In this document: positions 1 through 6,074 of the stretch, piece after piece
Numbering within the stretch: position 1 is the stretch's first letter
Layout of the letters: each line of letters begins with the position of its first letter
Origin: Bacteroidales bacterium
Lineage (GTDB): Bacteria; Bacteroidota; Bacteroidia; Bacteroidales; UBA10428
Assembly: GCA_016935595.1 (NCBI GenBank)
Contig: JAFGQQ010000160.1
Span: 1 to 7,035, forward strand
Direction of reading: 5' to 3'
DNA: 7,035 nt
Notes under the pieces: generated by a model
What the model was told of the DNA's origin: nothing
Database searches by the model: none
Seen by the model: the letters and a program-made list of their open reading frames with translations, nothing else
Translations under genes and position numbers: made by a program

Positions 1-297
1 AAAATTTACGGATTAAATACATCTTTCTTTATAAAAAACGATGTTAAAACATTGTTTTTACAAAAACTGGTAAATAGTAATTTGAATAAAATCATTTTTC
101 ATTTTGACGATTGGGTAGTTGGATTAGATGTTATAAAGAATAATGGGGGAATAATATTTGGAGTTCCGATAGGGGACGGAAAAATATTTCAAATGAACAA
201 AAAGGTAATGCTGGATTATGGAATTAAAAATATTATTAAGGATTGGAGTTGCTGGAGAGACATAATTTCAATAATAAAAAGTAGAAATATTGTTTAA
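1..297 (+). CDS. C-terminal end of a protein cut by the window edge; possibly a HAD-like phosphatase
   Basis: The frame is open from the first base, so this is the last 98 residues of a longer protein and the true start lies outside the window. An in-frame TTG at 52 could be mistaken for a start, but coding continues upstream of it. The product is soluble, with no membrane segment. Around residues 39-57 there is a hydrophobic strand followed by FDDWVVGLDVI and GGIIFGVPIGDG. Near the end is IIKDWSCWRDIISII. A strand ending in an acidic pair, a helix, a glycine-rich 'GV' strand and a final 'ikdw..l..ii' helix recall the motif IV region and end of HAD-superfamily hydrolases. The nucleophile motif DxDxT would lie in the missing part, so this is a tentative structural resemblance. 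The stop lies 5 bases from the end of the convergent mltG gene, with no room for a separate terminator. Confidence 0.6.
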   Translation, partial: KIYGLNTSFFIKNDVKTLFLQKLVNSNLNKIIFHFDDWVVGLDVIKNNGGIIFGVPIGDGKIFQMNKKVMLDYGIKNIIKDWSCWRDIISIIKSRNIV

Positions 298-302
298 TTT
301 AA

Positions 303-1391
303 TTACCTGTAAATCTCGTTTTTATCAAGAGCCCTTAAATATAACCTTTTATTCCTGTTATGTTCGTCTAATGTTTTAGCGAAATTATGGAAACCCGAGA
401 AATCTTCTTTGGCACAAAAATATAAATATTCATTTTTTTCATAATTCAAAACTGCATTAATGGCTGCAATAGAAGGAATACGAATAGGGCCTGGTGGAAG
501 TCCCCAGTATTTATAAGTATTATAAGGCGAATCAATTTCCAGGTCATCATATAAAATTCTTCTAACAGTAAAATCACCTAAAATAAATTTAATGGTTGGA
601 TCGGCCTGTAAACGCATTCGTTGCTGAAGGCGATTCATATAAACTCCGGCAATTCTCCTGAGTTCTTCCTTTTTTACAGCTTCTTCATCAATGATGGAGG
701 CTAACGTGATTACTTCAATTTTAGAAAGACCTATTTCTTCCGATTTTTGTATTCTTTCTTCATTCCAAAACACATCAAATTCCCTGAACATTCTGTTAAA
801 AAATGCTTCAGCGTTAGTATTCCAGTAGAATTGATATGTGTTAGGGATAAAAATAGAGATGGCTGTTTCTTGATTAAGATTGTATTTTGATAAAAATTCT
901 TCGTCATTCAGTAAATTAACAAGAGATGAGGAATCAGCTTCAATTTGATTACTAATAACTTGTGCAAGCCTTTCTTTTGTACGGATATTGTTAAAGATAA
1001 CATTAAATGGTTTTTGTTTGCCCGATCTTAAAAGGTTAATTATTTTATTGTTACCCATTTTATTTTTAATCAAATATCTTCCAGGATAAACATGTTTTGG
1101 ATAATTTTTTTTCTTTGATAATTTAATGAAAGTATTGATGTTTTTTAAAACACTATCATTCTCAATTATTTTAATAACATCATTAAAACTAGAATTGGTA
1201 GGGATTTTAAGAAAGTATTCGGTTGAATTATGAATTTTTACATTTGGTTTAAAAGCGATGTTATAAATATATATTCCATAAATAAGCAATATCGAAGAAA
1301 TAATAATTAAAATAATTAGTGAAATTTTATAATATTTTGATTTTTTATTGAATATCACGAAGTTTTTTTGTAAATTTTTATTAAATTTCAT
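303..1391 (-). CDS. mltG: Endolytic murein transglycosylase MltG (YceG-like)
   Basis: MltG is an inner-membrane lytic transglycosylase that cuts nascent glycan strands inside the chain and helps set glycan length during wall synthesis. The 362-residue length is normal for the family. Residues 1-20 are basic and cytoplasmic, and a single membrane helix spans about 22-47, leaving the catalytic part in the periplasm. Family landmarks appear in order: VYPGRYLI (101-108), FIPNTYQFYWNT (181-192), TLASIIDEEA (229-238), AGVYMNRL..RMRLQADPT (248-266), SPYNTY (288-293), GLPPGPIRIPS (297-307), and a C-terminal YLYF...FHNFAKTLDEHN (322-345). By alignment with the E. coli ASIIEKET motif, E237 corresponds to catalytic Glu218 and is kept. 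The less critical Glu two residues before it is Asp235 here. The ATG start fits the family because the basic stretch and anchor follow at once. There is no Shine-Dalgarno sequence. The gene is divergent from the response regulator. Confidence 0.95.
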   Translation of the reverse strand: MKFNKNLQKNFVIFNKKSKYYKISLIILIIISSILLIYGIYIYNIAFKPNVKIHNSTEYFLKIPTNSSFNDVIKIIENDSVLKNINTFIKLSKKKNYPKHVYPGRYLIKNKMGNNKIINLLRSGKQKPFNVIFNNIRTKERLAQVISNQIEADSSSLVNLLNDEEFLSKYNLNQETAISIFIPNTYQFYWNTNAEAFFNRMFREFDVFWNEERIQKSEEIGLSKIEVITLASIIDEEAVKKEELRRIAGVYMNRLQQRMRLQADPTIKFILGDFTVRRILYDDLEIDSPYNTYKYWGLPPGPIRIPSIAAINAVLNYEKNEYLYFCAKEDFSGFHNFAKTLDEHNRNKRLYLRALDKNEIYR

Positions 1392-1405
1392 TTAAAAATA
1401 GTTGG

Positions 1406-1413
1406 CAAAAATA
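1406..1413 (-). promoter_or_regulatory. Possible -7 promoter element for mltG
   Basis: Read on the - strand, this is TATTTTTG, which fits the Bacteroidota -7 consensus TAnnTTTG. It lies 14 bases before the mltG start codon. I see no good TTG-type -33 element at the usual distance, so the call rests on one short match in A/T-rich DNA. Confidence 0.25.
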
Positions 1414-1423
1414 ATTTTTATTA

Positions 1424-1455
1424 TTGTATTTTCGTTTTAAGTTTTTATAAATTTG
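1424..1455 (+). promoter_or_regulatory. Possible Bacteroidota-type promoter of the response regulator
   Basis: TTG at 1424-1426 and TAAATTTG at 1448-1455 fit the -33 (TTTG/TTG) and -7 (TAnnTTTG) elements of the Bacteroidota primary sigma factor, with a 21-base spacer. The -7 element ends 17 bases before the ATG at 1473, giving a very short, A/T-rich leader without a Shine-Dalgarno sequence. The match is by eye and has a real chance of being random in such A/T-rich DNA. Confidence 0.35.
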
Positions 1456-1472
1456 ATAAAAAATTTTGAATT

Positions 1473-1859
1473 ATGTCTGGAAAAAATGGCGCTAAAATAT
1501 TGATAGTTGACGATTCTTCGGTTAACAATTATCTACTGGAGAATATTTTGGAAGAGAAGGGTTATACTTTACAAATTGCATTTGACGGGAAGGAAGCGCT
1601 TAATTTCTTAAATGAAGATCCCCCAGACCTTGTATTATTAGATATTATGATGCCAGGTATTGACGGGTACGAAATTCTTGATAAAATGACCTCTGATAAT
1701 AAGCTTAAAAATATACCGGTTATTATGGTAACATCTAAAACCGAACCTCAAGACAAACAAAAAGCAATGGATATAGGAGCTATTGATTATATTGAAAAAC
1801 CTATTGATATAGAAACACTTTTAATAAAAGTTGAAAATGTTTTAAAAAAGCTGGTTTAA
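1473..1859 (+). CDS. Stand-alone receiver-domain response regulator
   Basis: This 128-residue protein is a single CheY-like receiver domain with no output domain. It would be phosphorylated by a histidine kinase and would act through protein contacts, as DivK- or CheY-type regulators do. All conserved positions are present: acidic pair D13-D14 (ILIVDDSS), phospho-acceptor D57 (LVLLDIMMPGIDGYE), switch Thr at 87 (VIMVTSK), and K109-P110 (YIEKPID). The alternating strands and helices are complete and the protein ends soon after the last helix, so it does not look truncated. No kinase gene lies in the window, which makes it an orphan regulator whose partner cannot be inferred. It is divergent from mltG, with 81 bases between the start codons, and has its own terminator, so it is probably transcribed alone. 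Confidence 0.93.
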   Translation: MSGKNGAKILIVDDSSVNNYLLENILEEKGYTLQIAFDGKEALNFLNEDPPDLVLLDIMMPGIDGYEILDKMTSDNKLKNIPVIMVTSKTEPQDKQKAMDIGAIDYIEKPIDIETLLIKVENVLKKLV

Positions 1860-1870
1860 CCGGCTTTTTT
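1844..1870 (+). terminator. Intrinsic terminator overlapping the response-regulator stop codon
   Basis: AAAAAAGCTGG (1844-1854) pairs with CCGGCTTTTTT (1860-1870) around the 5-base loop TTTAA. The stem has 11 pairs, one of them a G-U wobble (1852 with 1862), and the right arm supplies the U-tract. The TAA stop (1857-1859) lies in the loop, so the last four sense codons and the stop are part of the hairpin. The A-tract on the left arm means it could also work on the opposite strand, but no - strand gene ends here. Confidence 0.85.
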
Positions 1871-1952
1871 AATTTATTAACCATTTCCTGTATTAACTTA
1901 AAATTAAATTCCTTAATATTGTATATAATATTAGTATTAAATAATTTATGAA

Positions 1953-2471
1953 ATGGAAATCTTAGAAGTTTTAAAATATACATTACCTGCATTAATAGTT
2001 TTTCTAACAGCCTATTTTATAATTCATTCATTCGTAAAAAACGACCAGGAAAGAAGGAGGAATGAAATTCGAATGTTGAATCAAAAAACTATAACACCTA
2101 TCCGGTTACAGGCATATGAAAGAATAGTTTTGTTTTTGGAAAGAATATCACCGGAATCATTAATTATGCGTTTAAATGATCCGAAGATACCATCCGGCCA
2201 ATTGCAATCCGACTTGTTAAGCGCTATTCGTGCCGAATTTGAGCATAATTTGTCACAGCAAATTTATATTTCAAATCATGCATGGGAAGTAGTTAAAAGT
2301 GCAAAAAGTAATGTAATAAAAATAATTAATTCAGCTGCCGATAAAATCAAGCCCGATTCTCCTTCCTTTGAATTAAGTAAGGCTATATTAGAATCGATGA
2401 TGGAAGTGAATAAATCACCTAACATGGTGGCAATTGAATTTTTAAAGAGGGAAATGGAACAGTTTTTATAA
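1953..2471 (+). CDS. Small membrane-anchored protein, DUF7935-like, function unknown
   Basis: The product has 172 residues. One hydrophobic segment at about residues 9-28 (YTLPALIVFLTAYFIIHSFV) is followed by a charged stretch (KNDQERRRNEIR), which suggests an N-terminal anchor with a cytoplasmic helical body. The body carries RLQAYERIVLFLERISPESL at about 51-70, then a helix with 'LLSAIRAEFEHNLSQQIYIS' (about 88-107) and an AWEVVKSAK segment. I recognise this overall pattern as a Bacteroidota family annotated DUF7935, with no known biochemical role. No catalytic motif is visible. I chose the ATG at 1953. The ATG five bases earlier is in another frame. It follows the response-regulator terminator, so it probably has its own promoter, which I could not place. 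It converges on comB with 40 bases between the stops. Confidence 0.85.
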   Translation: MEILEVLKYTLPALIVFLTAYFIIHSFVKNDQERRRNEIRMLNQKTITPIRLQAYERIVLFLERISPESLIMRLNDPKIPSGQLQSDLLSAIRAEFEHNLSQQIYISNHAWEVVKSAKSNVIKIINSAADKIKPDSPSFELSKAILESMMEVNKSPNMVAIEFLKREMEQFL

Positions 2472-2511
2472 AAGAAAGCTATATTGTTCTGTTAAAGTTT
2501 AACTAATTCAA

Positions 2512-3207
2512 TTAAATAATATCTTCTTTAAGAAGACATATCAAATTGTTTTTATAAGGATATGCTTTAATTATAAAATTAAATGCATTTATATTCATAC
2601 ATAAATAAAAATCAGCTACAGGTGAGTGATCCTGGTTTTCCGGCTTAAAAAGCCTTTTGCCGGTTCCGTCTTTAATAATTTTAACCATTTGATCAAAATC
2701 CGGTTCAATTCCTTCTAAAGAATTTTTTATGTATTGTGCACATAAATTGTCTTCGTCAGCAGGTTGAGTGCCTGCATATCCCATTGAAACAAGGCTAACA
2801 ATTTCCGGATTTTTCTTTTGAATATATTTTATTATAGCATTAATGTTTACAAAACTTCCGGTAAGTATTTCACTTGCATTTTTAGCATTTACTATTCCTT
2901 TTGTCCCTGCCCCTGTTGCCTGAACAATTGTTTTCCCTGTAAAATCGATATTTTGAAAGTATGAAGGTGAATTGCCGAAATCAAATCCCGGTGGCGTTTG
3001 TTCGTTTCGTTCACCAATTAATATGTATTCCGGATTTTCTTTTTTTAATTTATAAGCAGTTTCAATATCGGCCATCGGAATAATTCTGGCAGCGCCATTA
3101 TTTAAAATATAACAATCAACCGTAAAAGACCTGATTACATCAATAATCACAGTTAATCCTTTTGCTTTTTTTGCTCCTTCGATATAATATAAAATTTCAA
3201 TCTTCAT
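2512..3207 (-). CDS. comB: 2-phosphosulfolactate phosphatase-like protein (ComB family)
   Basis: The ComB family is named for the Mg2+-dependent phosphatase that turns 2-phosphosulfolactate into 3-sulfolactate (coenzyme M synthesis in archaea, sulfolactate in Bacillus spores). The 231-residue length fits. Family landmarks in order are VIIDVIRSFT (20-29, with Asp23 and Arg26), GERN (65-68), GFDFGNSP (74-81), ATGAGTKG (97-104), SMGYAG (141-146), DEDNLCAQYI (151-160) and HSPVADFYLC (194-203). The usual TTTNGT block is replaced by ATGAGT, so this may be a subfamily with a different substrate. No ComA or other sulfonate gene lies nearby, so the physiological substrate is open. The ATG start gives the usual family opening (MKIEIL...). 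It is divergent from the YihY gene, with an 83-base spacer between them. Confidence 0.88.
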   Translation of the reverse strand: MKIEILYYIEGAKKAKGLTVIIDVIRSFTVDCYILNNGAARIIPMADIETAYKLKKENPEYILIGERNEQTPPGFDFGNSPSYFQNIDFTGKTIVQATGAGTKGIVNAKNASEILTGSFVNINAIIKYIQKKNPEIVSLVSMGYAGTQPADEDNLCAQYIKNSLEGIEPDFDQMVKIIKDGTGKRLFKPENQDHSPVADFYLCMNINAFNFIIKAYPYKNNLICLLKEDII

Positions 3208-3232
3208 TTGTCGTATAATTTAATAAAATGGA

Positions 3233-3248
3233 TTAAATTGCAATTTAA
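3233..3248. promoter_or_regulatory. Perfect 16-base palindrome in the comB/yihY divergent spacer
   Basis: TTAAATTGCAATTTAA is perfectly self-complementary, with no loop, and the symmetry ends at both outer flanks. It lies 25 bases before the comB start and 42 bases before the yihY start, a suitable place for a dimeric regulator acting on both promoters. No regulator gene is adjacent. In A/T-rich DNA such a palindrome can arise by chance, so an operator role is only a suggestion. Confidence 0.3.
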
Positions 3249-3290
3249 ACCTTAATAAACTGCTAAAATAATTCAATAAAATTATAAGAA

Positions 3291-4649
3291 ATGGAAAATA
3301 TTAAAAATCCTAATAAGTCGTTTCAGCAAAGAATAAAAAATATAACTAAATTTTTTACCAGTGAAATATGGCGAATTCCTGTTGATGAATTAACAAAAGG
3401 TAAATCCTTTGTTATCAAATTAGTAAGGATAATAGTATTAGCTATAAGAGGTTTTATTGAAGATAAAGTACAACTAAGAGCATCGGCTTTAACGTACTAT
3501 TCAATGCTTTCTGTAGTGCCAATTGCAGCAATGGCTTTTGGCATAGCCAAAGGTTTTGGATTTGAAAAAGCATTAGAAAGGCAGTTGAGTAAAAATCTTT
3601 CAGGGCAGGAGGAAGTTTTAACCTGGATAATACAGTTTGCTAATAATATGCTTGAAAAAGCAAAAGGCGGGTGGATTGCAGGTGTTGGTGTTGTTGTATT
3701 GTTTTGGGCTGTAATGAAGGTTTTGGGAAATATTGAGGAATCGTTTAACGGAATATGGCAAATTAAAAAATCGAGGGGATTTGCACGTAAATTTACCGAT
3801 TACCTGTCAATTATGTTAATTCTGCCAATTTTGTTAATTCTTTCAAGCAGTGCATCAGTATATATTACTTCACAAATTAAACAACTAACTGCTAATGTTG
3901 AGATTATTGGCTATATAAAACCTCTCATGTTTTTTCTTATTAAACTTATACCTTATGTATTAATCTGGATTGTTTTTACTCTGCTGTATATTATTATGCC
4001 CAATACAAAGGTTAGCTTTCAATCAGGCGTAATTGCCGGTTTAATTGCAGGTACTATATTTCAGCTTGTACAATGGGTGTATATTTATTTTCAGGTGGGT
4101 GTTTCGCGATATGGTGCAATTTACGGAGGATTTGCTGCTTTACCGTTATTCCTGATATGGCTCCATATAAGCTGGACAATTGTATTATTTGGGGCAGAAA
4201 TTTCTTTTGCAACTCAAAATGTTCATAAATATGAATTTGAAACCGAATCAAAAAATTTAAGTACTTCTTTTAAACGTTTATTGACTCTTTTAATAGCAAA
4301 CTTAATAGTTAAAAATTTTGATGAAGAAGATGAACCATTGTCTGCTCCCGATATTTCAAGGCATTATAGGATTCCTATCAGGATCGTGCGTGAAATATTA
4401 GATGATTTGGTCGAAAGCAGGGTGATAACCGAAATAAGTTCAGGTAAATCGGTCGAGAGGTCGTACCAGCCGGCTTTAGACATAAATAAAATTACCATTA
4501 ATTTTGTTTTGGACAGACTCGAAAACCGTGGCAGTTCAATACTTCTGACATCAAGACCAGAAGAATTCAATAAAATTGAAGATTCGTTGGAAACATTCAA
4601 GCAGTTAATGACTAAATCGGATAAAAATGTTTTATTGAAGGATATTTAA
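3291..4649 (+). CDS. YihY/BrkB-family inner-membrane protein with C-terminal winged-helix-like domain
   Basis: This 452-residue protein belongs to the YihY/virulence factor BrkB family, once mislabelled ribonuclease BN. These are multi-pass inner-membrane proteins of unsettled function. Visible landmarks are RASALTYYSMLSVVPIAA (63-80), the second-helix region GVGVVVLFWAVMKVLGNIEESFN (131-153, with the family-typical 'n.ie..fn.iw'), and SRYGAIYGGFAALPLFLIWL (272-291) followed by HISWTIVLFGAEI. Hydrophobic segments lie at about 67-85, 129-147, 172-193, 211-236, 246-268 and 279-305, giving about six helices. Residues from about 325 to 395 form a soluble domain with APDISRHYRIPIRIVREILDDL and a following VITEIS strand, which reads like a winged helix. 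A basic tail completes the protein. The N-terminus before residue 40 is cytoplasmic and polar. The gene is alone on its strand. No clear terminator follows. Confidence 0.92.
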   Translation: MENIKNPNKSFQQRIKNITKFFTSEIWRIPVDELTKGKSFVIKLVRIIVLAIRGFIEDKVQLRASALTYYSMLSVVPIAAMAFGIAKGFGFEKALERQLSKNLSGQEEVLTWIIQFANNMLEKAKGGWIAGVGVVVLFWAVMKVLGNIEESFNGIWQIKKSRGFARKFTDYLSIMLILPILLILSSSASVYITSQIKQLTANVEIIGYIKPLMFFLIKLIPYVLIWIVFTLLYIIMPNTKVSFQSGVIAGLIAGTIFQLVQWVYIYFQVGVSRYGAIYGGFAALPLFLIWLHISWTIVLFGAEISFATQNVHKYEFETESKNLSTSFKRLLTLLIANLIVKNFDEEDEPLSAPDISRHYRIPIRIVREILDDLVESRVITEISSGKSVERSYQPALDINKITINFVLDRLENRGSSILLTSRPEEFNKIEDSLETFKQLMTKSDKNVLLKDI

Positions 4650-4823
4650 AATAAACATTATTAAAAAAGATTGATATTTAATACATAACGAGAATAAAAA
4701 TTAAAATTCTAAATATTAAGAAATTAAATGTCTTCAAATAAAAACACAATTATTATCATAATAAATATAAAACAAATATATGGTTTATGAAATAGTAGTG
4801 CCACATGCCAAAACTCGACATGT
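4650..4823. other. A/T-rich spacer without recognisable content
   Basis: These 174 bases between the YihY stop and the signal-peptide fragment contain no reading frame of note, no hairpin with a T-tract, and no RNA gene that I can recognise. The only motif seen is CAAATATA at 4773-4780 (TATATTTG on the - strand), but it faces the 3' end of the YihY gene and is probably chance. Confidence 0.5.
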
Positions 4824-4946
4824 ATGAGAAACATCTTAATATTAATTTTAATTTTAACAGGTTTTTATACTTCTTATGCAGGTGAGAAAAAGATGCATCG
4901 ATCTTTTTACCATATATCTTTTTATGAATTTATACAATTCAATTAA
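4824..4946 (+). pseudogene. 5' fragment of a secreted-protein gene: signal peptide followed by early stop
   Basis: The ATG at 4824 opens a 40-codon frame whose first 19 residues look exactly like a secretory signal peptide: MRN, a core of Ile/Leu (ILILILILTGF), then YTSYA before GEKK, with Ser at -3 and Ala at -1 of a likely signal peptidase I site. After about residue 23 the sequence (MHRSFYHISFYEF...) loses any such character and ends at TAA 4944-4946. The frame overlaps, on the opposite strand, the last residues of the lycopene cyclase gene. I read it as the decapitated start of a secreted protein whose body was lost when the carotenoid genes came to lie here. Alternatively it is a chance hydrophobic frame in A/T-rich DNA, or a genuine short secreted peptide. 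The signal-peptide quality argues against pure chance. Confidence 0.4.
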
Positions 4947-6074
4947 AATTGCTTTTAAAAATATTCTAATATCAACTGTAATAAATATCCTTATTTCTTC
5001 AAAAACATTTGTTTTTTCATCGAGTAATTTAAATATCTGGCTGGCATTATTATTTTTGAAAAGATTGAAAAATACATTTTTCTTAATTACATTATTATTA
5101 GTCAATACATTTAAAAAAGTACTATCATATAACCTGAATCTTTTTTTCCAAAGAGTAGTTTTTAAATTTGGCTTTTTGCCTTTTTCCAATAATTTAATAA
5201 GTTTTCCCAATTGTTTTTGAATACGTTTAAAAGCAAATCCGCAGGAAGGTTTAACCATTCCGCTCGATATACCTATATTAATAATATTATTGTTAATATT
5301 CCCCGAGAAAGTGTAATCGGTCATTAATATTTTACCAAATTCTTTATGTGTAATTTTATAATCTTTAATTTTAAGATTATTGGTGATATAATTTTCGAGT
5401 TCAATTTTGTATTCTTCGGCTTTTAATATATTTTGTGAAAAGATTGTATATTCTATTAATGTTCCCTTTTCAGAATAGGGAAGTACATAACAAAACCGTA
5501 GGTCGCTGTTTTGAAAAACACTATAATCCATAAATATTGCCGTATTCGGATTAAAAGCTTTTTCTTCGGTTTCAATAAACCACCCGAGAAAATGTTGTGT
5601 TAATGAATTAAATTTGCTGTTTTTTATATTTTTAGCCTGTTCGGGAATACTATTGAAATAATATTTTGAAACATAATTGTTTTGATTGGTCTTAATTCTT
5701 ACGCCATCAGGAATTTTATAATAATTTATAATTTTCTCGTTTATAAAATCAATATTCTGATTATTACTGATATTTTTCTTTATAAAATTATAATAATCAA
5801 TTCCCCTTATCATTTTATAATTATAATTTTTTAATTTAAATGAAAGGGTATGGGTATTGTTTTTAATTTCTATATTTTGCCATTTTTTATAAATAATATT
5901 TTCAAAAATGTTTTCGCCATTTTCCCAAAAACAAAAAGTCCTGTCATTCCTTATTTTTTTCTTTACATCCAGTAATAAGATCTTTTTATCTTTCAGCTTC
6001 GACTGATTTAATAAATAGGCAAACATTAATCCCGAACATCCGGAACCACCAATAATATAGTCGTAATTAATCAT
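4854..6074 (-). CDS. crtY: Lycopene cyclase, CrtY type
   Basis: CrtY enzymes are FAD-containing, membrane-associated cyclases that turn the linear ends of lycopene into beta-rings without net redox change. The product has 406 residues. It opens with a dinucleotide-binding fold: YDYIIGGSGCSGL (4-16) and LLLDV with Asp36. It then shows the cyclase signatures NDRTFCFW (43-50), YKMIRGIDYYNFI (86-98), QHFLGWFIE (160-168), MDYS (182-185), FCYVLPYS (194-201), EYT (208-210), and IGISSGMVKPSCGFAFKRI (267-285), which includes the conserved G-x-x-x-x-P-S-x-G-F loop. LLDEKTNVFEEIRIF (350-364) and FLKAIL (372-377) mark the usual family end. About 20 further residues follow, beginning with the near-repeat IKRYM-VKRSM (384-393), and look like an added tail. 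The ATG directly follows the TAA of the upstream carotenoid gene, so the two are almost certainly translated from one message. Lys, Asn and Ile are very common. A hand count over 4921-5520 gives about 24% G+C, against about 33% for 3301-3900. Confidence 0.9.
   Translation of the reverse strand: MINYDYIIGGSGCSGLMFAYLLNQSKLKDKKILLLDVKKKIRNDRTFCFWENGENIFENIIYKKWQNIEIKNNTHTLSFKLKNYNYKMIRGIDYYNFIKKNISNNQNIDFINEKIINYYKIPDGVRIKTNQNNYVSKYYFNSIPEQAKNIKNSKFNSLTQHFLGWFIETEEKAFNPNTAIFMDYSVFQNSDLRFCYVLPYSEKGTLIEYTIFSQNILKAEEYKIELENYITNNLKIKDYKITHKEFGKILMTDYTFSGNINNNIINIGISSGMVKPSCGFAFKRIQKQLGKLIKLLEKGKKPNLKTTLWKKRFRLYDSTFLNVLTNNNVIKKNVFFNLFKNNNASQIFKLLDEKTNVFEEIRIFITVDIRIFLKAILIELYKFIKRYMVKRSMHLFLTCIRSIKTC
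4896..4925 (-). repeat. Imperfect 15-base tandem repeat at the crtY 3' end
   Basis: Read on the - strand, ATAAAAAGATATATG is followed directly by GTAAAAAGATCGATG, with 12 of 15 bases identical. They encode IKRYM and VKRSM at the point where the family-like part of the cyclase ends and the antisense of the signal-peptide fragment begins. This fits slippage or a small duplication at a junction. Confidence 0.45.

Noticed and set aside
52..297. A start at the TTG codon at position 52
   Set aside because: The same frame is open and coding-like back to base 1, so the gene simply enters from outside the window.
1914..1933. TAATATT-GTATAT-AATATTA inverted repeat before the DUF7935-like gene
   Set aside because: It is made only of A/T pairs apart from one loop G. 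Such repeats are expected by chance in this spacer.
1801..1992. A 63-codon reading frame on the - strand
   Set aside because: It crosses the response-regulator end, the terminator and the start of the next gene. It has no family features and is a shadow frame.
2491..2510. GTTAAAGTTTAAC symmetry between the convergent DUF7935-like and comB genes
   Set aside because: With one central base it cannot fold as a useful hairpin without losing most pairs, and no T-tract follows.
2522..2536. TCTTCT-TTA-AGAAGA inverted repeat at the 3' end of comB, as a terminator
   Set aside because: Six pairs, a 3-base loop, few G-C pairs and no clean T-tract. It is part of the coding end (LLKEDI) and too weak to call.
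4054..4600. Two - strand reading frames inside the YihY gene
   Set aside because: They lie wholly antisense to a well-supported gene and show no protein-family features.
4773..4780. TATATTTG on the - strand as a promoter
   Set aside because: It matches TAnnTTTG but points into the 3' end of the YihY gene, with no gene to serve.
4876..5220. A 114-codon + strand frame opposite crtY, rich in hydrophobic residues
   Set aside because: It is antisense to the conserved cyclase C-terminal region. Hydrophobicity is expected opposite Lys/Asn/Glu-rich coding DNA.
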